A stretch of 64,000 nucleotides of DNA from Aneurinibacillus uraniidurans (GTDB lineage Bacteria; Bacillota; Bacilli; Aneurinibacillales; Aneurinibacillaceae), in NCBI RefSeq assembly GCF_028471905.1, contig NZ_CP116902.1, positions 1,648,501-1,712,500 on the forward strand. Direction: 5' to 3'. The notes beneath the pieces were generated by a model. It made no database searches, was not told where the DNA came from, and saw only the letters and a list, made by a program, of their open reading frames with translations. Made by a program: the position numbers and the translations under genes. Positions 41,882-49,527 of this stretch are shown here, one piece after another. Numbering within the stretch: the stretch's first letter is position 1; every line of letters starts with the position of its first letter.

Positions 41882-42430
41882 ATGAAGGGATTACGTCAAA
41901 TGGGTCGTGTGTTGTTAGTAGGGAGTGTATGTGCTTCGCTTGGTGTAGCAGCTGTACCTGTGCAGCAGGTAGATGCAGCACCAAAGTCGACAGTAGCGCC
42001 GAAGATTACATTGGCACCGCAGGAACCGGCAGCGGATGAGAAATGCGCGATGTGCAAAATGACTGTTTACCCGAAAGATCATAATATGGGCGCTTTCTCG
42101 TCGCAGCTTGTGACAGCGGATGGTAAGCGTGTGTTTTTTGATGATATGGGCTGTATGCTGAACTTCAAGCGTCTGCAAAGCAAGCCGACGAAGGCTGGCT
42201 GGGTGCGCGATCATGATACGAAAGAATGGGTGGGTTATTCGAAAGCCGTGCTGGTTGATGCCGATATCGAGACGCCGATGGGCTTTGGGGTGGCTACATT
42301 TGCTTCCAAAGCAAGAGCTCAGGCATTTATACAGAAAAATCCACAGCTTCATGGGAAGTTGATGACATGGGAAGAGGCAACAGCAATCGCCAAGAAAAAA
42401 TATGAAATGAAAAAGAAAATGAACATGTAA
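41882..42430 (+). CDS. NosL-family exported metal-binding protein
   Basis: 182 residues with a Sec signal peptide (MKGLRQMGRVLLVGSVCASL, cleavage probably after AAVPVQQVDA). Mature protein: KCAMCKMTVYPKDHNMG, FFDDMGCMLNF and VGYSKAVLVDADIETPMGFGVATFAS match the NosL copper-chaperone family. NosL serves nitrous oxide reductase; no nos genes are here, so it probably has another copper-related role outside the cell. The usual lipobox is not convincing. A GTGAGGAGG site precedes the ATG. Confidence 0.85.
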   Translation: MKGLRQMGRVLLVGSVCASLGVAAVPVQQVDAAPKSTVAPKITLAPQEPAADEKCAMCKMTVYPKDHNMGAFSSQLVTADGKRVFFDDMGCMLNFKRLQSKPTKAGWVRDHDTKEWVGYSKAVLVDADIETPMGFGVATFASKARAQAFIQKNPQLHGKLMTWEEATAIAKKKYEMKKKMNM

Positions 42431-42456
42431 CACTGCAGAGTGATCGGCTCTGCTGG

Positions 42457-42488
42457 GGCTGCTTGTAAGCAAAGCAGCCTCTTTTTTT
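42457..42488 (+). terminator. Terminator of the NosL-like gene
   Basis: A GGCTGCTT-GTAAGCA-AAGCAGCC stem followed by TCTTTTTTT. Confidence 0.85.
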
Positions 42489-42499
42489 CTTGAAGGAGT

Positions 42500-42695
42500 T
42501 TTTTTCCAAAGTGTGGTGGAGGGGCGGGATCGGGCGTGACCTCGTCACTTCGGTACGCTTGCTACGAAGTGGGGGCTGTACGATCCAGGTACCAGGCGAA
42601 CTCGCCCACAAAAGGGGCCTCGATGTATTTGCAGCGAAGCATTGTGGGCAAAGGCCCGTTCGCCCGATCCCGCTCCTAGCATACTTTGATAAAAC
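42500..42695 (+). repeat. R5: nested-palindrome interspersed element (plus orientation)
   Basis: The shortest copy. CAAAGT (42507-42512) and ACTTTG (42683-42688) end the element. The arm GCGGGATCGGGCG (42524-42536) pairs with 42661-42673. The inner hairpin is GCCCACAA / TTGTGGGC. It is the reverse-oriented relative of R4 but lacks the outer branch with GCCTGTACGCG. Confidence 0.8.
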
Positions 42696-42699
42696 ATCA

Positions 42700-42800
42700 T
42701 TAAGCAAAACCAAGAGACTGAGCTTTGCTATGCAGGTAAAAAATTAAAGAAACCGTCTTTCGAAAGTCCAGTAGCTACCCGGGCAAATCCGTTCTGACGG
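42700..42800 (-). repeat. Module B copy 3 (inverse orientation)
   Basis: Contains GAGCTTTGCTATGCAGGTAA, TCTTTCGAAAGTCCAGTAGC and TACCCGGGCAAATCC, the reverse complement of B2. It separates R5 from R6. Confidence 0.7.
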
Positions 42801-42814
42801 CGAGAATTTTTAGT

Positions 42815-43050
42815 AAATCAAAACGTTGTGCGGGGAGTGGGAGAAGGGAGGAGCAAGAGAGCACCTGTACGTGCCTACTTAGCGGAGGGAGATCTGCGAA
42901 CGAGCTTTTGCCCGCAATCCTTCGGCGAATCAACATCACGGGCTTTTCTTTGCGGGCCCGTTCGACGAGCTCCCGGAGCGGACAGTATAAGCTTCTCTGC
43001 AAGCGTACCGAAGCGAACGGCTCCTCCCTCCACCCACACGTTGTCGATTC
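42815..43050 (-). repeat. R6: nested-palindrome interspersed element (minus orientation)
   Basis: The left arm 42833-42854 is identical to the R1/R3 arm. The right arm (43020-43030) keeps only GCTCCTCCCTC and has lost the distal part. The inner hairpin TTGCCCGCAA / TTTGCGGGC is intact. It is the mirror copy of R3. Confidence 0.8.
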
Positions 43051-43101
43051 TACAAAAAAGCTGCCCCGTTTGCCATGCCCTTACACTAGAGCAGCTAGGG
43101 G
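43040..43101 (-). repeat. Module T copy 3 (degenerate, inverse orientation)
   Basis: CGTTGTCGATTCTACAAAAA followed by AGCTGCCCC matches the right end of T2 in reverse complement. The distal half has diverged, so the stem is shortened. Confidence 0.6.
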
Positions 43102-43158
43102 AAGAATATAGTATAGTAGAGAAGGAAGAATGAGGGGTTCGGTTAGGAGGAATGGGCT

Positions 43159-44064
43159 ATGCGTATTGCAATTGCCGGAGGAAGCGGCTTTATTGGGACG
43201 CATCTCGTAAGAAATTGGCGGAAGCAGGGACATCAGGTAACTGTCATTTCTCGCAGTTGTGCAAAAGTGCATGGTGGACTGCCGCTGACAGACTGTGTTA
43301 CATGGGACGAGCTTGCGGCACAGCCGAATCGTCTGGACGGTGTCGATGCGATCGTGAACATGGCGGGGGAGTCGATTAGCAGCGGGCGCTGGACGAATGA
43401 GCGCAAGCAGCGCATTTTGTTATCGCGTGTGGATACGACACAAAAAATCGCGGCGCTTGTGGAAGGGATGAATCGGAAGCCATCGGTTGTGATCAACGGA
43501 TCCGCGATTGGTGTGTATGGGATGTCAAATGAAGCACGGTTTGATGAAGACAGTCTGGCTGCGGGCAGTGATTTTCTGGCGCATGTGAGCGGACAGTGGG
43601 AAGCGGAGGCAGATCGCATTCTCGTCAACCGTCTTGTGAAAATCCGCACAGGAGTGGTGCTTGGTGTGGATGGAGGAGCGTTTCCGAAGATGGCAGAGCC
43701 ATATAAGCTGTTTGCAGGTGGAAGGATTGGGAGCGGCCATCAGTGGCTATCATGGATTCATATTGATGATTATGTGCGGCTGCTTGATTTTTGTTTACAT
43801 ACGCCAACTATGAGCGGAGTTGTGAATGCGACTGCGCCGCATCCGGTTACGAATGACGAGTTTGGTCGGACGCTCGGGCAGGCGATGCGGCGCCCTCATT
43901 TGCTTCCGGTGCCAGCATTTATGCTCAAATTGCTGTTTGGCGAAATGGGCGAGCTGTTGCTGTATGGTCAGCATGTGACACCTGCGCGGGCGCTTGCCGC
44001 TGGATTTACGTTCAAGTATCCATCGATTAAGCTGGCGTTGCAGGATCTTGTGAGCAAAATGTAG
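43159..44064 (+). CDS. TIGR01777-family NAD(P)-binding epimerase-like protein
   Basis: A 301-residue extended SDR protein. RIAIAGGSGFIGTHLVRNWRKQGHQVTVISR is the Rossmann motif at residues 2-32; VDAIVNMAGESISSGRWTNERKQRILLSRVDTT is the TIGR01777 signature near 68-100; ISGSAIGVYG-like (INGSAIGVYG) lies near 112. The DUF1731 C-terminal domain contains RRPHLLPVPAFMLKLLFGEMGELLLYGQHVTPARAL. The YfcH/SulA-type family has no firmly assigned reaction. A TAGGAGGAATGGGCT site. Flanked by R-element pairs on both sides. Confidence 0.9.
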   Translation: MRIAIAGGSGFIGTHLVRNWRKQGHQVTVISRSCAKVHGGLPLTDCVTWDELAAQPNRLDGVDAIVNMAGESISSGRWTNERKQRILLSRVDTTQKIAALVEGMNRKPSVVINGSAIGVYGMSNEARFDEDSLAAGSDFLAHVSGQWEAEADRILVNRLVKIRTGVVLGVDGGAFPKMAEPYKLFAGGRIGSGHQWLSWIHIDDYVRLLDFCLHTPTMSGVVNATAPHPVTNDEFGRTLGQAMRRPHLLPVPAFMLKLLFGEMGELLLYGQHVTPARALAAGFTFKYPSIKLALQDLVSKM

Positions 44065-44065
44065 C

Positions 44066-44331
44066 TTGGTGGGAGTGGTGCTGTCCAACGTGTAGTGAAG
44101 GAGCGGAGAAGGAAGTCGCCTTTCACTTCGGTACGCTTTGCTGGGGAGCGTATCAGGGCCGCTCCAGATGACCGCCAAACTCGCCCACAAAAGACCGGTA
44201 CGTTTTTTCGCTGAAGAGTTGTGGGCAAAGGCCCGTTTGTCTGCCCTCTTCCGCTGGGGAGCCGCGTACAGGCGTTCTGTGGCGACTTCCTTCTCCGCTC
44301 CTGCAGCCAGTTGGGTAGTCCACGCCCAAGC
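44066..44331 (+). repeat. R7: nested-palindrome interspersed element (plus orientation)
   Basis: Perfect 22-bp arms at 44099-44120 and 44281-44302 with a different sequence from R1. Further outside, CTTGG / CCAAG and CCAAC / GTTGG pair partly. The inner hairpin is GCCCACAA / TTGTGGGC. It keeps CACTTCGGTACGCTT and CCGCGTACAGGCG of the conserved interior. Confidence 0.8.
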
Positions 44332-44374
44332 GCTATTTTGTACAGTTTCGCCTAACAGGTTTTTTAATATTTTT

Positions 44375-44620
44375 TGAATCCCAACTTTGTTTGGGAGGAG
44401 AGAAGAGAGAAGTAAGAGAGCGTCTGTACGCACCACCTAGCGGAAGGAGAACAGCGAACGGGCCTTTGCCTGCAATCCTTCTGCGAAAAAACATCGTGGA
44501 CTTTTCTTTGCAGGCGAGTTCGTCGGGCTCCTGGAGCGGACAGCCTAGACTTCCTTGCAAAGCGTACCTGAGCGAACGGCTTCTCTCTTCTCTTCCTCCC
44601 ACCACAAAGCCGTAGCTTTT
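44375..44620 (-). repeat. R8: nested-palindrome interspersed element (minus orientation)
   Basis: Purine-rich left arm 44393-44412 (GGGAGGAGAGAAGAGAGAAG) pairs with 44580-44600 with a one-base bulge. The inner hairpin is TTTGCCTGCAA / TTTGCAGGC, a compensated variant of GCCCGC/GCGGGC. It keeps TGTACGCACC, TAGCGGAAGG and TGGAGCGGACAG. Confidence 0.8.
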
Positions 44621-44711
44621 TGTTGTCGCACACCATATAACTTATGGTATGCTTTTGCAAGTAACGATCTTTTGATCCTAACTCTATAAACAGTACGAGA
44701 GGAGAATGTAC

Positions 44712-45155
44712 GTGTCTACTCCAGAAGACAAAAAAGGTTTTACATTTGAGCCGTTTAGCGGCACTGTTGAAGCAGGCAAAATCCGTGAGCTTATGCGGGC
44801 AATCGGAGATGAAAATCCACTCTACAAATATGAAGAAGTGGCGAAAGAAGAAGGGTTTGCTGGCATTCCGATCTCACCGACATTCATCGAAGCGGTCGAT
44901 ATGTGGAACGGCCCAAGCTTTGAGGACTTGATGGATCAGCTTGATATTGATCTGAAAAAGCTGCTGCACGGAGAGCAGGAATATGAATATCTCGCACCGG
45001 TGCATGCAGGCGATACGTTACGTGCTACGACGCGTGTCACTGATGTGAAGACAAAGCGGAATGGCATGGCACTATACAAGCTTGAGACTACATACCACAA
45101 TCAGCGGGGCGAACATGTAATGAATGCAAACATGATGCTCGTGAAAACACCGTAG
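44712..45155 (+). CDS. MaoC-like FAS1-type dehydratase, N-terminal hydratase subunit
   Basis: A 147-residue hotdog-fold protein. FSGTVEAGKIRELMRAIGDENPLY near residues 14-37, GIPISPTFIEAVDMW near 48 and HGEQEYEYLAPVHAGDTLRATTRVTDVKTK near 83-113 match the non-catalytic-type N-terminal half of bacterial (R)-specific enoyl hydratases (HadA/C-like). It pairs with the next gene, which carries the catalytic half. The GTG at 44712 is preferred because AGGAG lies 7 bases upstream; the ATG at 44706 is one base from that site. Confidence 0.82.
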   Translation: MSTPEDKKGFTFEPFSGTVEAGKIRELMRAIGDENPLYKYEEVAKEEGFAGIPISPTFIEAVDMWNGPSFEDLMDQLDIDLKKLLHGEQEYEYLAPVHAGDTLRATTRVTDVKTKRNGMALYKLETTYHNQRGEHVMNANMMLVKTP

Positions 45156-45175
45156 GAATAGAGGAGGAATAAACG

Positions 45176-45607
45176 ATGAAGCCTTATTTACTTGCTCACC
45201 CGGAAACAGAAATCGGGACCGAACTTCCAGCGCTTGTAAAGCCAGAGGTTACTCGCATGCAGCTCATCAAATTCGCCGGTGCATCCGGTGATTTCAATCC
45301 GATCCATACCGTTGAATCTGTTGCTCAGGAAGCGGGTCTTGGCGGGGTGATTGCACACGGTATGCTCATTATGGGCTTTGCCGGTCAGGCGGTGGAAACA
45401 TGGGTACCGCGTGCTGCCCTTAAAAAATTTGGCGTACGCTTCTCGGCTATTACTCGCCCGGGAGATTCAATTGAAGTGCGCGGTCAGCTTTCAGCGAAGG
45501 AAGAAACGGAAGCCGGCACACTGGTGAAAATTAAAGTGCAGGCGGTCGACCAGAAAGGCGAAGTGAAACTAAAAGGTACATGTGAGGCGCTACTTCCGCG
45601 TGCCTAA
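45176..45607 (+). CDS. MaoC-like hydratase, catalytic subunit
   Basis: 143 residues. The hydratase-2 motif is complete: FAGASGDFNPIHTVESVAQEAGLGGVIAHGMLIMGFAGQAVETWV (Asp and His of the catalytic dyad in G-D-F-N-P-I-H, near residues 38-43). With the preceding gene it resembles the mycobacterial HadAB/HadBC two-subunit hydratases that act on 3-hydroxyacyl thioesters in fatty acid metabolism. It begins 20 bp after its partner behind AGAGGAGGAATAAACG. A terminator follows. Confidence 0.88.
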   Translation: MKPYLLAHPETEIGTELPALVKPEVTRMQLIKFAGASGDFNPIHTVESVAQEAGLGGVIAHGMLIMGFAGQAVETWVPRAALKKFGVRFSAITRPGDSIEVRGQLSAKEETEAGTLVKIKVQAVDQKGEVKLKGTCEALLPRA

Positions 45608-45625
45608 CGGAATACGAATACATGC

Positions 45626-45664
45626 CAGCCCCTGTCCGCTGATACAGCCGACAGGGGCTGTTTT
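45626..45664 (+). terminator. Terminator of the MaoC-like pair
   Basis: A CAGCCCCTGTC / GACAGGGGCTG stem followed by TTTTC. Confidence 0.85.
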
Positions 45665-45732
45665 CAATTATCGCCCTTTTTTCCAGTAATCTACTATACA
45701 TCTTCCCAGCCCTTTGCTATACAGTCAAATCT

Positions 45733-47307
45733 ATGAGAAAAAAACTAATGGTAATTGCATTGATTGGTAGTTTGCTAGGGGGAAGTGTGTGGGCACAGAG
45801 TCAGAAGGAGGTACAGCCGTTCACAGACATAGCGGATAGCTACGCTCGTACATATATTATGGAATTGCATGATCGGGGCATCATAGACGGAGTTGGAAAC
45901 GGAATGTATGCACCTCATAGTCCGGTAACACGGGCGGAGTTCGTGACGATGTTAATGCGGGTGATGAAGCATGAGGCTGCGCCGGGGGGCATTCCTGCTT
46001 TTACGGATGTACCGCCATCATCCTGGTCATACGGCTGGGTACAAGCGGCGGTTTACGCCAATACGGTAAGCGGGGTAGCACCTGGCCGGTTTGCACCTGA
46101 TCAGCCTGTGACCCGGGAGGAAGCCGCTGCTTTATTGGCACGTGCGTTTATGCTCGTGCATGCTGGGGATGCAGCACCGGCATCTGTTCCGTTTACGGAC
46201 GGATATGCCGTTGCCAACTGGGCCCGCGGGTCGGTTGCTGCGATGCAGAAGAAAGGAATCATGACAGGAGATAATGGATATTTCCGTCCGGCAGATACAC
46301 TGACACGGGAAGAGCTTGCCGTGCTCATGCATCAGGTGCTTGAGAAGGGATTACCAGATCAGCCAGCAGCGCCTGGGATGCCGATTCACCTGGGCTGGCA
46401 GTATGATATTTCTGATGACGAATACAAAGCGCGTGTTACGGCAAGCGGAATGGTTAATACGCTGTCACCACGCTGGTTTTTCCTTGATGCGGCGGGAGTG
46501 GGAAGCTATGGAGTAGATGAATCGCTTAGTAGCTGGGCAAAAGCAAATGGTAAGCAGCTTTGGCCACTTGTAGGCAATCGTTTTAGCACAGAGAATACGC
46601 ATAAGAATTTGTCAGATGCAGGGAGACGAGGGACGCTTGTTCACCAGCTGGCCGGGTATGCTAAGACGTATGGACTGGCTGGACTTAACATTGATTTTGA
46701 AAACATAGACCCAGCGGACCGTACCTATTTCACGGCGTTTATTCGGGAGTTAGGGGCAGAACTGCACCGGGACGGACGGAAGCTTTCTGTGGATGTGCCA
46801 CCTGATCTCGGTACGGACTGGAGCGATCCGTATGACTTTGCGGAGCTGGCACACGCTGCCGACTATCTTGTTGTGATGGCCTACAATGAGCATTGGAGTG
46901 AAGGCAAACAAATCGGATCAAATGCTTCCCTTCCGTGGGTACGTGCCCAGGTGGAAAAGATGCTTACTATCGTGCCGCGTGATCATCTAATTGTCGCTCT
47001 TCCTTTGTATACGATGCAGTGGGAGCAGAACGGGAAACAGATAAGCTCCGAGGAGATTAGTCAGGCTGCTGCTTTAGAACAGGCACAAAAACCTGGTGTT
47101 CGCCCGGTATGGGATGCATCAGCGGCACAGTATACGGTTCGCGTTGCACAGAATGGGACCGTCCGATCGATGTGGCTTGAGGAGTCCCGTTCCCTTTCGG
47201 CCAAGTATGAAGAGATGCGTAAGCTTGGTGTGGCAGGCGTTGCTTTCTGGTATATCGGCGGGGAAGAGAATAGTATTTGGCCTGCTTTGCGTAATGCCAA
47301 GAACTAA
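45733..47307 (+). CDS. SLH-anchored GH18-type glycoside hydrolase
   Basis: 524 residues. A signal peptide (MRKKLMVIALIGSLLGGSVWA) is followed by three SLH repeats (about 28-215; each with TDI/TDV, aromatic and TRAEFV/TREEAA/TREELA motifs). A C-terminal GH18 catalytic domain (about 220-520) has the catalytic motif LAGLNIDFENID with Glu near residue 319; YLVVMAYNEHW and the final VAGVAFWYIGGEE are typical of YaaH/YvbX-type peptidoglycan-active GH18 enzymes. It is exported and held on the cell wall through secondary polysaccharides, probably trimming cell-wall or cortex glycans. No clear Shine-Dalgarno precedes the ATG, which is unusual for this window. Confidence 0.88.
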   Translation: MRKKLMVIALIGSLLGGSVWAQSQKEVQPFTDIADSYARTYIMELHDRGIIDGVGNGMYAPHSPVTRAEFVTMLMRVMKHEAAPGGIPAFTDVPPSSWSYGWVQAAVYANTVSGVAPGRFAPDQPVTREEAAALLARAFMLVHAGDAAPASVPFTDGYAVANWARGSVAAMQKKGIMTGDNGYFRPADTLTREELAVLMHQVLEKGLPDQPAAPGMPIHLGWQYDISDDEYKARVTASGMVNTLSPRWFFLDAAGVGSYGVDESLSSWAKANGKQLWPLVGNRFSTENTHKNLSDAGRRGTLVHQLAGYAKTYGLAGLNIDFENIDPADRTYFTAFIRELGAELHRDGRKLSVDVPPDLGTDWSDPYDFAELAHAADYLVVMAYNEHWSEGKQIGSNASLPWVRAQVEKMLTIVPRDHLIVALPLYTMQWEQNGKQISSEEISQAAALEQAQKPGVRPVWDASAAQYTVRVAQNGTVRSMWLEESRSLSAKYEEMRKLGVAGVAFWYIGGEENSIWPALRNAKN

Positions 47308-47311
47308 ACAT

Positions 47312-47358
47312 AAAAAGCCAGTTTGTGGGAGGAACTCTCCGCAGACTGGCTTTTTGTT
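47312..47358 (+). terminator. Terminator of the SLH-GH18 gene
   Basis: An AAAAAGCCAGT / ACTGGCTTTTTG stem with an additional internal GGGAGGAACTCTCC fold. Confidence 0.85.
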
Positions 47359-47391
47359 TTCCAGATGTTACAATAAAAAAACAGGCAGCGG

Positions 47392-47694
47392 TTATACAAC
47401 CATCTGACGACAGATAACTTGCTTGAGTTCTTTTTTTAGTTTTGGATCGATGGTTGTCTCCTGCATAATCTGCTCGTATGCACGGCGCATAGAATACCAG
47501 GAGGCAGCATGTAATATTTCGTGAGTGGATTTTATATGAGTAATATAGTGGCGCACAGCTTGATTGGTCAGCGGATGGCGGAGCATTTCATTCGTAATGT
47601 AGACGACCCGGTGCTTTTGTTGATCGCGGTAAACAAGGTAGGAGAATCCGAGGACAATGGAGAACAGCATAGACAGGCAGAGAAACGCCATCAT
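47392..47694 (-). CDS. Small membrane-anchored hypothetical protein, 100 aa
   Basis: One N-terminal TM segment (MMAFLCLSMLFSIVLGFSYLVY), then a basic helical domain (RDQQKHRVVYITNEMLRHP through LKKELKQVICRQMVV). Topology suggests an N-in or N-out single-pass anchor; no family recognised. AGAAGGTGCCTC precedes the ATG. Opposite in strand to its neighbours. Confidence 0.5.
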   Translation of the reverse strand: MMAFLCLSMLFSIVLGFSYLVYRDQQKHRVVYITNEMLRHPLTNQAVRHYITHIKSTHEILHAASWYSMRRAYEQIMQETTIDPKLKKELKQVICRQMVV

Positions 47695-47948
47695 GAGGCA
47701 CCTTCTTTCATGAAATTGGGTCTATATGATAGCAATGCCACCGTACGGCAAAAAATATACGCGTTTGCTCAGGGGAGATCAATCATAAACATATTTTATA
47801 GACTACATAATTATAATTATGTAAACAAACGGACCGTTGTCGGAAGAGACTGCTTTGATGATAAGGCCGTACCTATTATGGGAGAACGACGAAAAGCGTG
47901 TCCGGTACTGCATGTCGGTTGTAGGATGAAACAGAGAGGGGGGTGTAG

Positions 47949-48506
47949 ATGCCGCCAGTAGGACTATTTTTTTTAGTGCTGTTTATCATTGGAGGAGTGG
48001 GGTATAGTCTGACAAGGAGTGAAGAGCGATCGGCTGCGGAGCAGTCATCTGCTGTAAAAAAAGCGGATCACCCGACTGCCGATAAAAAGATTCGGGAAGG
48101 GATGCAAGCACCTGATTTTGAATTGTACAAATTAGATGGGCAGCAAGTCAGGTTATCCGCACTGCGTGGTCGCCCAGTGCTGGTCATGTTCTGGAGCACA
48201 CAGTCTCCTACATGTACAGACGAGATGCCTGGGCTGGTGTCTTTCTATGAGAGTCATCAGCTTCCAGGGCTTGAGGTGCTGGCTGTAAATGTAACGAAAA
48301 CAGAGAGCTCAGTTGAGGATGTGAAGGAGTTCGCCACGAAATACAAGCTTCCATTTCCCGTGCTGCTTGATCCAGACATGAAGGCACAGGAAGCATATCA
48401 GGCTGCTATTATTCCGACGAGCTTTTTACTGGATGAAAAAGGTGTGATCCGTAAAATATTTCAGGAGCCGCTCACAGTCGAATCCCTTGAGAAAGCAGGG
48501 TACTAA
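47949..48506 (+). CDS. TlpA/ResA-like membrane-anchored thioredoxin-fold protein with altered active site
   Basis: 185 residues. A single N-terminal TM anchor (PPVGLFFLVLFIIGGVGYSL) is followed by an extracytoplasmic AhpC/TSA-thioredoxin domain from about residue 48 (GMQAPDFELYKLDGQQVRLSALRGRPVLVMFWS, IPTSFLLDEKGVI with the cis-Pro). ResA/TlpA proteins carry W-C-x-x-C; here the segment reads FWSTQSPTCTDEMP, so the nucleophilic cysteine is a serine and only the second cysteine remains. It may act as a chaperone, monothiol or peroxiredoxin-like protein instead of a classical disulfide reductase. GGGGGGTGTAG-type site upstream of the ATG. Confidence 0.82.
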   Translation: MPPVGLFFLVLFIIGGVGYSLTRSEERSAAEQSSAVKKADHPTADKKIREGMQAPDFELYKLDGQQVRLSALRGRPVLVMFWSTQSPTCTDEMPGLVSFYESHQLPGLEVLAVNVTKTESSVEDVKEFATKYKLPFPVLLDPDMKAQEAYQAAIIPTSFLLDEKGVIRKIFQEPLTVESLEKAGY

Positions 48507-48582
48507 CAAAAAGATAGTAACCAATTCTCAAACCTGTTATGCTTAAGAAGACACACAATTTTCACAGGAAGAAGGGAACGCA

Positions 48583-49491
48583 GTGCAGTGGATGTTTTAT
48601 GCGCTTCTGTTATGCACAAGTCTGTTGTGGGGCGGGAATTTTGTCGCAGGCAAGTTCCTTGTGGGCCACGCCGGACCGCTTGTGCTAACGGAGATGCGCT
48701 GGGTAGTGGCGCTTGTTTGTCTAGTGCCGCTCGTCTGGTTTCGGGAGCGGAAGCTTTTGCCGCCGCGTGCGGCGTTATGGCCGCTGTTCTGGATGGGAGT
48801 GACAGGAGTTGTCCTGTTTAACTGGTTTATGTTTATGGCGCTTGAGCGCACATCAGCGGGAAATGTAGGGCTTTTGTCTGCACTTAATCCCGTATCGATT
48901 GCGATTGTTTCATTTTTCGTGTTACGAGAAAAAATGAGTCGTCGACAGTTAACTGGGATGCTTATTTCGCTTACAGGCGTACTTGTCGTGATTTCGCGTG
49001 GGCATCTTGCGAGTCTTTTGCAGTTGAAATTTAATGTGGGAGATTTATTTATGCTTGGTGCGGTCGCAAGCTGGGGTTTTTATTCGGTTTTCGGGAAAAA
49101 AGCGATGCAGTATGTTTCGCCTTATATGTCTACGTTATGGGCGGGGGTGTTCGGTTCGCTTATACTGGTGCCGTTCATCTTACCATCTCCGACGATCACA
49201 GCACCTGATACGGCATTTTGGATTGCGACTGCTTATGTAAGCATCGGGGCGACGGTCATTGCGATGTTATTCTGGAACATCGGTGTCCAGAAAGTTGGGG
49301 GAACGAAATCCGGTATTTTTCTTAATTTTAATCCTATTTTTACAGCCATTCTTTCGTTTTTATTTCTAGGCGAGCGGATGACCGCAGTGCAATTGATTGG
49401 GACGATGCTTGTTATAAGTGGCGTCTATTTGTTTACGACACTTTCGGCGCAGACGCGTGCTGTGCTGCGGACAAACGCAGGAGAGAGGTAA
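48583..49491 (+). CDS. EamA/DMT-family transporter (second copy)
   Basis: 302 residues with ten predicted TM helices and two EamA repeats. TSLLWGGNFVAGKFLVGHAGPLVLTEMRWVVAL near 12-44, ALERTSAGNVGLLSALNPVSIAIVSFFVLREKMSRRQLTGM near 86-126, and GGTKSGIFLNFNPIFTAILSFLFLGERMT near 240-268 are typical. Probably an exporter of metabolites; substrate unknown. Different subfamily from the gene at 31436. The GTG at 48583 follows AGGAAGAAGGGAAC; an ATG three codons later is an alternative. Confidence 0.85.
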   Translation: MQWMFYALLLCTSLLWGGNFVAGKFLVGHAGPLVLTEMRWVVALVCLVPLVWFRERKLLPPRAALWPLFWMGVTGVVLFNWFMFMALERTSAGNVGLLSALNPVSIAIVSFFVLREKMSRRQLTGMLISLTGVLVVISRGHLASLLQLKFNVGDLFMLGAVASWGFYSVFGKKAMQYVSPYMSTLWAGVFGSLILVPFILPSPTITAPDTAFWIATAYVSIGATVIAMLFWNIGVQKVGGTKSGIFLNFNPIFTAILSFLFLGERMTAVQLIGTMLVISGVYLFTTLSAQTRAVLRTNAGER

Positions 49492-49527
49492 GGACTTCTA
49501 AATTAAGACTTGATAAGGAGAATGTCT

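Noticed and set aside
15810-44620. CRISPR array or REP-type short repeats
   Set aside because: Copies are 190-260 bp, separated by genes and not regularly spaced, with no cas gene; far longer than REP sequences.
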